This document shows positions 16,179 to 24,878 of a stretch of DNA of 64,000 nt, one piece after another; positions within the stretch are counted from its first letter, which is position 1; each line of letters begins with the position of its first letter. The translations under genes and the position numbers were made by a program. The DNA is from Oscillospiraceae bacterium (lineage in GTDB: Bacteria; Bacillota; Clostridia; Oscillospirales; Acutalibacteraceae). The notes under the pieces are model-generated. The model saw nothing but the letters and a program-made list of their open reading frames with translations. It did not search any database and was not told the origin of the DNA. The stretch spans positions 38,282-102,281 of the forward strand of contig SVPH01000005.1 of the NCBI GenBank assembly GCA_015065965.1, written 5' to 3'.

Positions 16179-17543
16179 TTATACAGCAGCATTGAATGCT
16201 TCGTTAACGTTTCTTGCGCCTACAATCTCAATGTTTCCTTTGAATCCGTCGGACAATGTTTTAAGGTTATGTTTTGGTATGATACAGCGTTTAAATCCGA
16301 GTCTTTCGGCCTCTTTGATTCTTTGTTCGCAGTACGAAACAGTTCTTAATTCGCCGCCAAGACCGATTTCACCGATAACAAGTGTGTCATCCCTTATAGG
16401 GGTGTCTTTAAGGCTTGAAATAAGTGCAAGAGCAACAGAAAGGTCGGTTGCAGGCTCATCTAGTCTAAGACCGCCTACAACATTGATGTAAGCATCGCAA
16501 TTACTGAAAAAGTAACCTGCTCTTTTTTCAAGAACAGCAAGCAGCATCGACATTCTGTTATAGTCAAATCCTGTTGACATTCTTCTTGCATTTCCGTAAT
16601 TTGTTGAAGCAACAAGGCCTTGAACTTCAGCAAGAATCGGTCTGCTGCCCTCCATTACGCAAGCAATACAAGTTCCTGCTGTGTTTTTGGGCTTTCCTGA
16701 AATGAGCATTAGTGAAGGGTTAACAACCTCTACAAGCCCTTTATCCAGCATTTCAAAAACTCCGATTTCATTTGTTGAGCCGAATCTGTTTTTTACGGCT
16801 CTGAGAATACGGTATGAAAGATGTCGTTCGCCTTCAAAATATAAAACGCAGTCAACAACATGCTCAAGAACTTTTGGACCGGCAATATTTCCGTCTTTGT
16901 TTACATGACCTACAAGTATTGTCGGAATTCCGAGTCCTTTTGCACATTGCATATAAAGGTTTGTTGATTCTCTGACCTGAGTCACGCTGCCCGGAGAAGA
17001 ATTTATTTCTGAAACGCACATTGTCTGGATCGAGTCGACTATAACCAGGTCAGGCTTTGATGACTTGATATATTCAACAATACTTTCAACATCGGTTTGA
17101 CACAGTATAAGAAGATTATCAGTTGATACTCCGAGACGGTTTGCGCGCAGTTTAATTTGTCTTGCTGATTCTTCTCCGGAAATATAGAGAATTTTAATAT
17201 TCTTGCCAAGGTATTCACATATTTGTAAAAGAATGGTTGATTTGCCAATACCGGGGTCACCGCTTAAAAGCACAAGTGAGCCTTTAACAATTCCTCCGCC
17301 AAGAACTCTGTCAAGTTCAGCCATACCTGTTTTAAAGCGAATTTCGTCATCCGCATTTATTTCATTTATTGTCTGCGCAAAGATTGTTTTGTTTGCTGAT
17401 TTTACATTTTTTTGCTGTTGTGCCGAACGGAATTCTTCTTCCATTGTGTTCCATTCAGAGCATCCGGGGCAACAACCGTACCATTTTGCACTTTCATAGC
17501 CGCATTGGTTACATATATATAATGTTTTAGATTTAGGAGCCAT
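16179..17543 (-). CDS. radA: DNA repair protein RadA
   Basis: RecA-like ATPase helping branch migration during recombination. Seen in order: a C4 zinc finger (CNQCG...CPGC), Walker A GDPGIGKST, the RadA-specific KNRFG motif, and a C-terminal Lon-protease-like domain beginning around GLVEVVNPS. The start at 17543 (MAPKSK) is preferred to the in-frame ATG three codons upstream because GGAGG would abut the latter. Length 454 aa is typical. It overlaps the end of cwlD by 11 bp. Confidence 0.95.
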   Translation of the reverse strand: MAPKSKTLYICNQCGYESAKWYGCCPGCSEWNTMEEEFRSAQQQKNVKSANKTIFAQTINEINADDEIRFKTGMAELDRVLGGGIVKGSLVLLSGDPGIGKSTILLQICEYLGKNIKILYISGEESARQIKLRANRLGVSTDNLLILCQTDVESIVEYIKSSKPDLVIVDSIQTMCVSEINSSPGSVTQVRESTNLYMQCAKGLGIPTILVGHVNKDGNIAGPKVLEHVVDCVLYFEGERHLSYRILRAVKNRFGSTNEIGVFEMLDKGLVEVVNPSLMLISGKPKNTAGTCIACVMEGSRPILAEVQGLVASTNYGNARRMSTGFDYNRMSMLLAVLEKRAGYFFSNCDAYINVVGGLRLDEPATDLSVALALISSLKDTPIRDDTLVIGEIGLGGELRTVSYCEQRIKEAERLGFKRCIIPKHNLKTLSDGFKGNIEIVGARNVNEAFNAAV

Positions 17544-18285
17544 TATTAACATCCTCCGTATTTAGAAAATAATCGGTTATCCCGATTGCAATTGCAAAGG
17601 CAAGTTTTTGCTGATATTTTTCATCTTTTAGATTCATAGTATCATCTTTGTTTGATAGGAATCCGCATTCTACCATAACTGCAGGTGTTTTTGCATTGTT
17701 TAGAAGGTAAATTTCTGTTCCGCTTTGTTTTATTTCTCTTGTATTATCTGTTTGCAAATAAGAAACAATAGGCAACCTTATTGATTCTGCCAACGTATGT
17801 GAAAGCATATTATTTTTTGAATAAAATATTTGCGTACCTTTGTATTTAGCGCTTGAAAAATGATTCTGATGTATGCTTACATATACAGCATTATCGGTAT
17901 TATTTATAATATTGAGTCTGTTTTTTAAGTCGGAAACCTTCTGCTGCCTTATTGTTTTGGCGCTTTCATCGTGTATCGAAACATCTTCAGTTCTTGTCAT
18001 AACTGTCTTAACGCCCATCGCTTGCAAAATATTATTCAGTTTGTGGGCAATTTGAAGATTGATGTCTTTTTCAACTGTACCGTCATCCGCAGATGTTCCG
18101 CCGTCTATCCCGCCGTGTCCTGCATCAATTATAACTGTTTTAAACGAGTTGGTTTCGGCAGATGCATCAACCGCTTTCTTTTCTATAACATATTTTGTAC
18201 CAAAAATAAGTGAGGAAAAAATCACTGCAAGTGCAATGATAAGATAAAATTTAATTTTTATTTTTTTAGGTGCAATAATTTTCAT
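17533..18285 (-). CDS. cwlD: N-acetylmuramoyl-L-alanine amidase CwlD
   Basis: Zinc amidase of the Amidase_3 family; in spore formers it trims peptide side chains to begin muramic-delta-lactam formation in cortex peptidoglycan. Seen: an N-terminal membrane/signal segment (about residues 12-30), zinc ligands in IDAGHGG and SIHQNHF, and the catalytic glutamate in VECGFLSN. Length 250 aa matches CwlD. It overlaps radA. Other sporulation genes in the window support the spore role; a vegetative amidase is the alternative. Confidence 0.85.
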   Translation of the reverse strand: MKIIAPKKIKIKFYLIIALAVIFSSLIFGTKYVIEKKAVDASAETNSFKTVIIDAGHGGIDGGTSADDGTVEKDINLQIAHKLNNILQAMGVKTVMTRTEDVSIHDESAKTIRQQKVSDLKNRLNIINNTDNAVYVSIHQNHFSSAKYKGTQIFYSKNNMLSHTLAESIRLPIVSYLQTDNTREIKQSGTEIYLLNNAKTPAVMVECGFLSNKDDTMNLKDEKYQQKLAFAIAIGITDYFLNTEDVNNGS

Positions 18286-18340
18286 TTATATCACTCCGCA
18301 AATCATGATATTAAATGATATGCAGAAGCAGTTATAAAAA

Positions 18341-18763
18341 TTATATTCCCTGATTTTTTCTGAAGTCTATGTAATCTTGCAAAATCATAACGGCAGCAAC
18401 CTGATCAACAACATTTTTGCGTTTTTTTCCTCTTGTATTTGTTGTATTAAGAGCGTTGTGAGCACTGACTGTTGAAAGACGCTCATCTCTCATTACGAAA
18501 TCAATTCCTGTGTGTTTGGAAAGGTTTTCAGCAAATTCAGCGCATTTTTCCGCACGCGAACCAATGGATGAATCCATATTTTTGGGTAATCCAACAACAA
18601 AAAGTTCTGCTTTATGTTGTTTTGCAAGTTCGGATATTTCGTTTATAAGTTTTTCAGTATTTCTTTCAGTTATAACGCATACCGGAGAAGCAAGCATTTC
18701 AAATTTATCACAAACGGCTATGCCTGTCCTTACATCTCCGTAATCAATCGCCATGATAATCAA
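18341..18763 (-). CDS. ruvX: Putative Holliday junction resolvase / pre-16S rRNA nuclease RuvX (YqgF)
   Basis: RNase H-fold nuclease of the YqgF family, involved in 16S rRNA 5' end maturation and possibly recombination. Seen: MAIDYGDVRTGIAV with the first catalytic aspartate, the DERLST motif, and the C-terminal VDQVAAVMILQDY aspartate. Length 140 aa is normal. A TTG start at 18763 has AAAGGA 8 nt upstream; the in-frame ATG at 18754 is also possible. It lies between the PBP and cwlD. Confidence 0.92.
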   Translation of the reverse strand: MIIMAIDYGDVRTGIAVCDKFEMLASPVCVITERNTEKLINEISELAKQHKAELFVVGLPKNMDSSIGSRAEKCAEFAENLSKHTGIDFVMRDERLSTVSAHNALNTTNTRGKKRKNVVDQVAAVMILQDYIDFRKNQGI

Positions 18764-18786
18764 ATAATCAATCCTTTATTTAAAAT

Positions 18787-18816
18787 TGCGGAGTCTGCAA
18801 GAATACAAACTCCGCA
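18787..18816 (-). terminator. Terminator after the PBP gene
   Basis: TGCGGAGT/ACTCCGCA hairpin just past the stop on the minus strand, followed by ATTTTAAAT. Moderately strong stem, weak T-run. Confidence 0.5.
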
Positions 18817-18821
18817 CGGTT

Positions 18822-21035
18822 TTAATTGTTTAGAAGCCCGTTAATAACATCACCGACACCTGACGCAGCCTGACTTGCAAGTTCACTGATAACTTCATTG
18901 GTTGACGGTGCGGCAGAGCATGATGTGCATGTTGATGGTAAGGATGAAATTTTATACCAACCTTTACCTGTTGATGAACAGTTTTTACCTGCAATTTTAC
19001 CCGTTACTCGGCAATAACTTTTCTCAATAGTCTTTGTGCTCTTTGGAAACTTTTTTTCGGGAAGGTCTTCGTGAATTTCATCAAAAACAGTCATAAATAT
19101 CTTACCGCCAGGGTTTGTTGTAACACCGAGTGACTCGGGATGATCAAAACCGAACCATATTGCAGCAACATAATAAGGTGTTCCAGCACAGAACCAGCGG
19201 TCTTTATTGCTTGTTGTTGTACCTGTTTTAGCCATTATCTGAAATTTACGAACATTAGATGCCTTGCCGTAATAACTTGTGTCAACACTTTGAAGAAGTT
19301 CACACATTATATCAGATGTTTCTTCAGAAAGAACTTGCTGAGCCTTTTCATCGGGATTTTCATTGCTGAGAAGTATTTCTGTTCCCTGGCTGTTTGTAAC
19401 TTTATAATATGAATACGGTTTATAATAATAACCGCCGTTACCGAAAGTTGCATATGCAGCAGCCATTTCAACGGTTGTTGTTCCGTATGTGAGAGCACCT
19501 GTTGCAAGAGGCGCAAGAGTTCTGTCTTCATCCTCATCGAGTTTTGAAAGTTTAAAACGATCTCTGATAAATTCAAAGGATGTGTCAGCGCCGATGTCGT
19601 AATTGATTATTCTTGCAGGGACAGTATTAAGTGATTCCTGAATTGCATATTCAACAGTAACATTATTTCCTGAACCGTATGTCTCGTTAACATTATGGGG
19701 CCAAAGTTTACCTGACACATGGATTGCATAATCTTTTACCATGCTTGAATAATGATGAAGATTCATCTCAATTGCCGGAGCATAGGTAGCAAGAGGTTTA
19801 ATTGTTGAACCGGGTTGCCTGTATGAGTTTGCTGCTCTGTTAAGGCACATTGCACCGGATTTTTCACCTGCTTCACCAATAATCGCAACAACTCTGCCGC
19901 TGTAATCCATAATTGTCATTGCAGACTGTACAGGCTCACCTTTGTGTTCTTTATCTTTACTGTATATCTCAGGGAATGATTTTCGGTTAATATAAACATC
20001 TTCAAGAGTTTCCTGAACTTCAAGGTCTACCGCAGCATAAATCTTTAAACCGCCATAGAGTATTTTGTCCTGTGCCTGTTGTTTGGAATAACCGTATTCT
20101 TCCATTAGATCTCTTTGGACACATTGCCTTACATAGTCAACATAGAAACTGTCAACAGTGTTTTCCGTATCTTTTTTTGCTTTTTCTTCTTCATCTTTAT
20201 CCGGAACATAGTTTTCGCTGTTTGTAAAAATGAGTTCGAAGTTACATGCATCGTTATATTCATCTTCGGTAATGAAGCCTTGGGTTTTCATTTTTTCAAG
20301 ACAATTTAACTGACGGGTTCTGTTATTTTCAGGGTTAATAAGCGGATTCCATTTTGTTGGAGCCTGGGTAATAGAAGCAATAACAGCGCATTCGGCAGCA
20401 TTGAGTTCACTGACATCTTTACCGAAATACTCTTCGCTTGCTGTTTTAACACCATAACAACCGTTTCCGAGATAAAGTGTATTAAGATATGCTTCAATGA
20501 TTTTATCCTTATTGTAATGCTCTTCAAGATTAAGTGCGGTAAGAATTTCATTGAATTTACGGACAACAGTTACTTCCTTGTTATTTGTGAGGTTTTTAAT
20601 TAACTGTTGTGTAATTGTTGAACCGCCTTGACCGAGATTTTCAGGGACAACAATAACGCCGATTGTTCTTATCCAGTCAACACCGCTGTGACTTTTAAAT
20701 CGTTCGTCTTCAAGAGCAATGAACGCATCTGCCATATACGGCGACATATCATCAAGGTCAACCCAAACACGGTCTTCTTCACCGTGAAGCCTCGCAATTT
20801 CAACAGTTTTGCCGTTTGCATCATAAGCATAAATAAACGATGTTTGGTTCTGATTTGCCTTGTATTCATCAAGGTTAATAATCAGGTCGCCTTTTATAGT
20901 TGAAATTACATTGAAAAGAACATAGGAAACAACAATTACAGCCGTTAGTGCAACCGTGCTTAGAATACCGAGAATAACTAATGCCGGTTTGCTTAGTTCC
21001 TTTTTCTTCTTTTTGTTTTTTGCCAATAAAATCAA
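18822..21035 (-). CDS. Class A penicillin-binding protein (PBP1A/1B type)
   Basis: Bifunctional glycosyltransferase/transpeptidase that polymerises and cross-links peptidoglycan. Seen: a basic cytoplasmic N-terminus, a membrane segment at about residues 17-45, the glycosyltransferase EDERFKSHSG motif (E109), QQLIKNLTNN, the transpeptidase serine motif in GSTIKP, the SLN triad near ESLNTVPA, and KTGTT. The C-terminus ends in a serine/cysteine-rich tail and a short amphipathic helix. Length 737 aa is normal. The annotated TTG start is only 2 nt from GGGAGG; a second in-frame TTG at 21026 may be the true start. Confidence 0.93.
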   Translation of the reverse strand: MILLAKNKKKKKELSKPALVILGILSTVALTAVIVVSYVLFNVISTIKGDLIINLDEYKANQNQTSFIYAYDANGKTVEIARLHGEEDRVWVDLDDMSPYMADAFIALEDERFKSHSGVDWIRTIGVIVVPENLGQGGSTITQQLIKNLTNNKEVTVVRKFNEILTALNLEEHYNKDKIIEAYLNTLYLGNGCYGVKTASEEYFGKDVSELNAAECAVIASITQAPTKWNPLINPENNRTRQLNCLEKMKTQGFITEDEYNDACNFELIFTNSENYVPDKDEEEKAKKDTENTVDSFYVDYVRQCVQRDLMEEYGYSKQQAQDKILYGGLKIYAAVDLEVQETLEDVYINRKSFPEIYSKDKEHKGEPVQSAMTIMDYSGRVVAIIGEAGEKSGAMCLNRAANSYRQPGSTIKPLATYAPAIEMNLHHYSSMVKDYAIHVSGKLWPHNVNETYGSGNNVTVEYAIQESLNTVPARIINYDIGADTSFEFIRDRFKLSKLDEDEDRTLAPLATGALTYGTTTVEMAAAYATFGNGGYYYKPYSYYKVTNSQGTEILLSNENPDEKAQQVLSEETSDIMCELLQSVDTSYYGKASNVRKFQIMAKTGTTTSNKDRWFCAGTPYYVAAIWFGFDHPESLGVTTNPGGKIFMTVFDEIHEDLPEKKFPKSTKTIEKSYCRVTGKIAGKNCSSTGKGWYKISSLPSTCTSCSAAPSTNEVISELASQAASGVGDVINGLLNN

Positions 21036-21103
21036 ACCTCCCTGAAGAAGATTATGTTAATCAAATGATAACTTTAAATAATTAAATTTTTATAAAATAA
21101 ATA

Positions 21104-22708
21104 TTAATTATTTAATTTTTTGCCGTATTTAACTTGGTTACCAATGAATCCGCAAAGAATAAGTATAAGCCAAACGGGAAGAAAAATAATGAGTAACATC
21201 ATTGTGATGATAACAACAGGTAACCCTTTTTTACTTTTTCTTACTGTGTTGACGGCTTTTGGCCATTCAAGTTTTTTATTAAAATTCTCCCCTGCAGAAA
21301 CATAAGGGAACATTTCAAGAACAGTGTTGTATGAATCAATTTTCGGATTGTAAAGTAATGATTCAACAAGACCTGCCGCTGTTGGAGTAACCTTAATGAT
21401 TTTTTGGAAATCAATATGAAGAACATTAAGAATACTGTCAATTATATTCATAAGTCCGATTGTTATTTTGTATTGCGGTGTTTCAGGCGGATATTTGCTT
21501 TCACCGCCAAATAGATTTAAAACAAGTTCTGAAATAAAATCAACAACTTTGTTATTTTTAATGTTTTTATAGTCGTCTGGTTTAAGTCCTGTTTCCTTCC
21601 TTGTCCACTTTGCAACCGTACCTATTTTCAGTGAATTAAGGAATTTAAAAATCGGTTTTATTATCCAACCGAACTTGTATATAAGTTTTGGTTTAATGCT
21701 GATTGAAGTTGCCATATTTGCAAGTTTATCAATATCTTTACCTGCTGTTTCAATCATTGCATTTATTGTACCGATAAGTTGATTTTCAAAATGTTTGCGA
21801 AGATCAATTCCTTTTTTTCTGAATTGTTCAGGTGTTTCAACATAATCCGTTTCCAACCTTACGTTATTTTTTTCAACGTCGAATGTTGCGATTCTTATTG
21901 TACCCGGATATCCTATCGGAGAACCGGTGCAAATATCATAAAGAACATTCCCCTGCTTACTTTGGTATGCCGAAACATTTTGAATATGAGTATGACCTGT
22001 AAATATAAATTGAATACCTATATCGGCGAGTTGCTCTATTCTGGTTTTATAATCACCAAGCATATCGCCTTTACCAATTAATTCATATATTGGTGAAGGT
22101 GCGATAAGCGGATGATGTGTCATTGCAATTATAAACTGATTTTCCTCTCTGGCTTTTTGTGCCTGTTTTGTAATCCATTCAAAACATTCATCTGAAAAAC
22201 CGCTTTTGCCATTCAAATTTGAATCGTCGTTAAGCGCAAAAAGTCTGTAGCCTTCTGCGAGTTGAACAATATATGACATACTTTGAGGATGAACTGCTAT
22301 CGCTTCATCAGGACCGAATTCGCGGTACATATCAAACAGCATATCACGGGTTGCTGCCGGCACCTGATATTTTTCATCGCCCTTGTACCCGTCTGCAACA
22401 CCGCCGCAGCGAAAGTCATGTGTAGCGGTTATAACATAAACGCGTTTGCCTTTTAATTTTAAATCACGTAACATTGCAATAAATTCGCGGTGAGAATTAA
22501 GTTCGCCGTTGTTGGTTAGATCACCGCTGATAAGAACAATGTCAGTTTTTATTTGATTAAACGCTTGTTGAAGAACTTCGGCACTTTCTGCAAGCAGTTT
22601 CTGGCTTTTTAAATTAGCAGTGTCATATGCTTTGCCGCTTGTTCCGTTTTCTTTTGAATAGTAGTGTGTGTCGGTCAGCACAGTAAGCGTAAGAGGCGAA
22701 TAATTCAT
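21104..22708 (-). CDS. Calcineurin-like metallophosphoesterase
   Basis: Two-metal phosphoesterase domain in the first 270 residues: DTHYYSKE, ISGDLTNNGE, ATHD, a histidine in THHP and the final GHTHIQN. A roughly 230-residue C-terminal region of unknown fold follows, ending in a transmembrane segment (around VIITMMLLIIFLPVW) and a lysine-rich tail, so the enzyme is probably held at the membrane by its C-terminus. Start overlaps the stop of the isomerase gene by 1 nt (TAATG), indicating coupled translation. Substrate unknown. Confidence 0.85.
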   Translation of the reverse strand: MNYSPLTLTVLTDTHYYSKENGTSGKAYDTANLKSQKLLAESAEVLQQAFNQIKTDIVLISGDLTNNGELNSHREFIAMLRDLKLKGKRVYVITATHDFRCGGVADGYKGDEKYQVPAATRDMLFDMYREFGPDEAIAVHPQSMSYIVQLAEGYRLFALNDDSNLNGKSGFSDECFEWITKQAQKAREENQFIIAMTHHPLIAPSPIYELIGKGDMLGDYKTRIEQLADIGIQFIFTGHTHIQNVSAYQSKQGNVLYDICTGSPIGYPGTIRIATFDVEKNNVRLETDYVETPEQFRKKGIDLRKHFENQLIGTINAMIETAGKDIDKLANMATSISIKPKLIYKFGWIIKPIFKFLNSLKIGTVAKWTRKETGLKPDDYKNIKNNKVVDFISELVLNLFGGESKYPPETPQYKITIGLMNIIDSILNVLHIDFQKIIKVTPTAAGLVESLLYNPKIDSYNTVLEMFPYVSAGENFNKKLEWPKAVNTVRKSKKGLPVVIITMMLLIIFLPVWLILILCGFIGNQVKYGKKLNN

Positions 22709-23487
22709 TATTTTTCGTTCCTTCCGGCAATTTCAACAAGGTTCTTATAACTTATTGCCATTGACTCTCTTGGATCTATTTCGCATATATCCTGTTCAAT
22801 AACGATGTACTTAACACCTGTTTCTTTACATTTATTATAAATTGCATCAAGGTTAAGATTACCTGTTCCGATTTCAACAAACTTCGGTGTATGATCGGTT
22901 ATACCGTAATCTTTGAAGTGGCAAACTTTCATTCTGCCTGCTATTTTCTCAATATAATCGCACGGATTAACTCCGCCAAACTGAAACCAGTATGTGTCAC
23001 CGATAAAACTGAATTCCTCGGGCTTAGTGTCCTCAATAAGCATATCAAAAATTCGGCGTCCGTTATCAAGTTTGGCAAACTCAAAAGCATGATTATGATA
23101 TGCAAACTGTAAGCCGTTATCATGCATTCTTTTGCCTATTTCACTTGTGATTTTTATGAATTCTTTAACAGATTGAGCATCTTTTTTATAGACGTCGGGC
23201 ATTCCGCCGATACCGAGAGTGTCACACCCCATCATCTTATGTTCTTTCATAACAGTGTCAAGGTCTGATATCATTCTGTCAAATGAAGTGTGAGTTACGC
23301 ATACGTCCATATTGTACTTTTCCACAAGGTAGGCAACTTTTTCGGCAGGAATAGGACCAATACCCGAAATTTGAATAACATTTATTCCGATGCTGTTAAG
23401 GTATTTGAATGTTTCTTCACAGTCCTCATATGTTTTTATATAATCACGCAGAGTATAAAGTTGCGCGCCAAGTTTTATAGAACTCAT
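22708..23487 (-). CDS. Sugar phosphate isomerase/epimerase (xylose isomerase-like TIM barrel)
   Basis: 259 aa TIM-barrel protein of the AP-endonuclease-2 superfamily, which includes sugar isomerases and inositol catabolic enzymes. Seen: N-terminal LGAQLYTLRDY, a metal-site set with YHNHAFEF, FIGDTYWFQFGG, VCHFKDYG and the glutamate in VIEQDICE. No signal peptide. GAGGTGA precedes the ATG. Coupled to the downstream metallophosphoesterase. Substrate cannot be deduced. Confidence 0.85.
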   Translation of the reverse strand: MSSIKLGAQLYTLRDYIKTYEDCEETFKYLNSIGINVIQISGIGPIPAEKVAYLVEKYNMDVCVTHTSFDRMISDLDTVMKEHKMMGCDTLGIGGMPDVYKKDAQSVKEFIKITSEIGKRMHDNGLQFAYHNHAFEFAKLDNGRRIFDMLIEDTKPEEFSFIGDTYWFQFGGVNPCDYIEKIAGRMKVCHFKDYGITDHTPKFVEIGTGNLNLDAIYNKCKETGVKYIVIEQDICEIDPRESMAISYKNLVEIAGRNEK

Positions 23488-23637
23488 AAAAAATCACCTC
23501 TGAAATATATTTATTATATTATATAACTTTTTAATATAATATGCAAGTTTATATTGTTTATAAATATATAGAATTTACATTTTTTTGGAATTTAAGTATT
23601 TGAAATATAATATATATTTGATTAGCGAGGTGATAAA

Positions 23638-24369
23638 TTGCTAAACTTTATATTAGACATTATTTCAAAAGGATTTTTATTTTTTGCTCTGCACATCGGG
23701 AACGGTAATTCATTTCCGCCTGCGCTTTCTGCAAAAGAAGAAAAGGATTATTTTAATCGTTATAAGCAAGGTGACACTTCTTCAAAAAATATTATAATTG
23801 AGCATAACCTAAGACTTGTTGCTCATATTACAAAAAAATACTGTTCAAACACAACAGAACAAGATGATTTAATTTCAATCGGCACAATTGGGTTAATTAA
23901 AGCAGTCAATACTTTTGATGATACAAAAGGAATAAAATTTGCAACATATGCATCAAAATGTATTGAAAATGAAGTTTTAATGTATTTCAGAAGTCTAAAA
24001 AAAAGCGCACAGGATGTATCAATCAATGAGCCTATAGACTCTGACAGTGATGGAAATCCCTTAACTTTGATGGATATAATTAGCGTTGATGATACAATTG
24101 CAGATGAAATTAATCATAAAATGCAAGTAAAAAAGTTATATAAATTTATTGATGAAATTAAAGATGAAAGGGAAAAAACGATAATAATTTTAAGATATGG
24201 ATTGTACGGCATTACTCCCCTAACCCAAAAACAAATCGCCGAAAAATTAAATATTTCCCGTTCATATGTAAGCCGCATTGAAAAAAAAGTGGTTGAGAAT
24301 CTTCGGAAAAATTTTAATAAAAATGAAAAAGCCGCTCCAAAAGGAACGGCTTTTGATGACAATTTTTAA
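23638..24369 (+). CDS. sigK: RNA polymerase sporulation sigma factor SigK
   Basis: Late mother-cell sigma factor. Seen: a short hydrophobic N-terminal segment (about 20 residues, ILDIISKGFLFFALHIGN) consistent with a pro-sequence, region 2 with DLISIGTIGLIKAVNTFD, and region 4 with QKQIAEKLNISRSYVSRIEKK. The TTG start has GAGGTGA 4 nt upstream. The gene is continuous, without the skin-like element that interrupts sigK in some species. Length 243 aa fits. It converges on secG with stop codons directly abutting. The related sigma-E lacks this start, and neighbouring spoIIGA is absent, so SigK is preferred. Confidence 0.85.
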   Translation: MLNFILDIISKGFLFFALHIGNGNSFPPALSAKEEKDYFNRYKQGDTSSKNIIIEHNLRLVAHITKKYCSNTTEQDDLISIGTIGLIKAVNTFDDTKGIKFATYASKCIENEVLMYFRSLKKSAQDVSINEPIDSDSDGNPLTLMDIISVDDTIADEINHKMQVKKLYKFIDEIKDEREKTIIILRYGLYGITPLTQKQIAEKLNISRSYVSRIEKKVVENLRKNFNKNEKAAPKGTAFDDNF

Positions 24370-24621
24370 TTAGTCAAGAAAAAGAACGATAAGAGTTGAA
24401 ATGAGTGAGAGAAGGAAGAAAACAATTGCAACAATCTTTGTGATTTTTGCAAGTTTCTGCTCTGCTGTTTTACTCTTACCTTTGCCGAGAAATGTTTCTG
24501 CGCCGCCTGCAATTGCACCTGAAAGACCTGCTGAACGGCCTTCCTGAAGAAGAACTGTTGCAACAAGAATAAGAGATGTAATGATAAGAACTACGCCTAC
24601 TACTACTTCATACCACTGCAT
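24370..24621 (-). CDS. secG: Preprotein translocase subunit SecG
   Basis: Small membrane partner of SecYE. Seen: two hydrophobic segments (about residues 3-26 and 58-80) joined by the SecG loop LLQEGRSAGLSGAIAGGAET. The start at 24621 (MQWYEV) is chosen because GGAGG lies about 10 nt upstream and the promoter found at 24657-24685 would leave no room for the longer reading. That gives 83 aa, typical for SecG. Confidence 0.93.
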   Translation of the reverse strand: MQWYEVVVGVVLIITSLILVATVLLQEGRSAGLSGAIAGGAETFLGKGKSKTAEQKLAKITKIVAIVFFLLSLISTLIVLFLD

Positions 24622-24656
24622 AGGTAAATAACCTCCAAAAAATATTGTACTCATGA

Positions 24657-24685
24657 ATTCTAACATATATTAAGAATAAATGCAA
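24657..24685 (-). promoter_or_regulatory. Promoter of secG
   Basis: On the minus strand, TTGCAT (24685-24680) and TAGAAT (24662-24657) with a 17-bp spacer, about 35 bp upstream of the secG start. Confidence 0.65.
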
Positions 24686-24835
24686 GATATTTTTTTAATT
24701 TATTTGGAAAAATGTACATGGAATTTTAAATAAATCAACGGATATGCTATTTTTGCAGAGGAAATTAAGAATTGCGTTTGCCTATTCCTTTGTAAAGAGC
24801 ATAATACGGATAAATTGTTATCGGTGTTTTTGCTC

Positions 24836-24874
24836 ATGCCGTTCACTGTGGGGAAGCCCGACAATGAACGGCAT
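24836..24874. terminator. Hairpin downstream of the topoisomerase A gene
   Basis: ATGCCGTTCA (24836-24845) pairs with TGAACGGCAT (24865-24874) around a 19-nt loop, 5 bp beyond the stop of the minus-strand gene. No T-run on the minus side, so Rho-independent termination is not certain. Otherwise 24686-24835 shows nothing recognisable. Confidence 0.45.
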
Positions 24875-24878
24875 TATT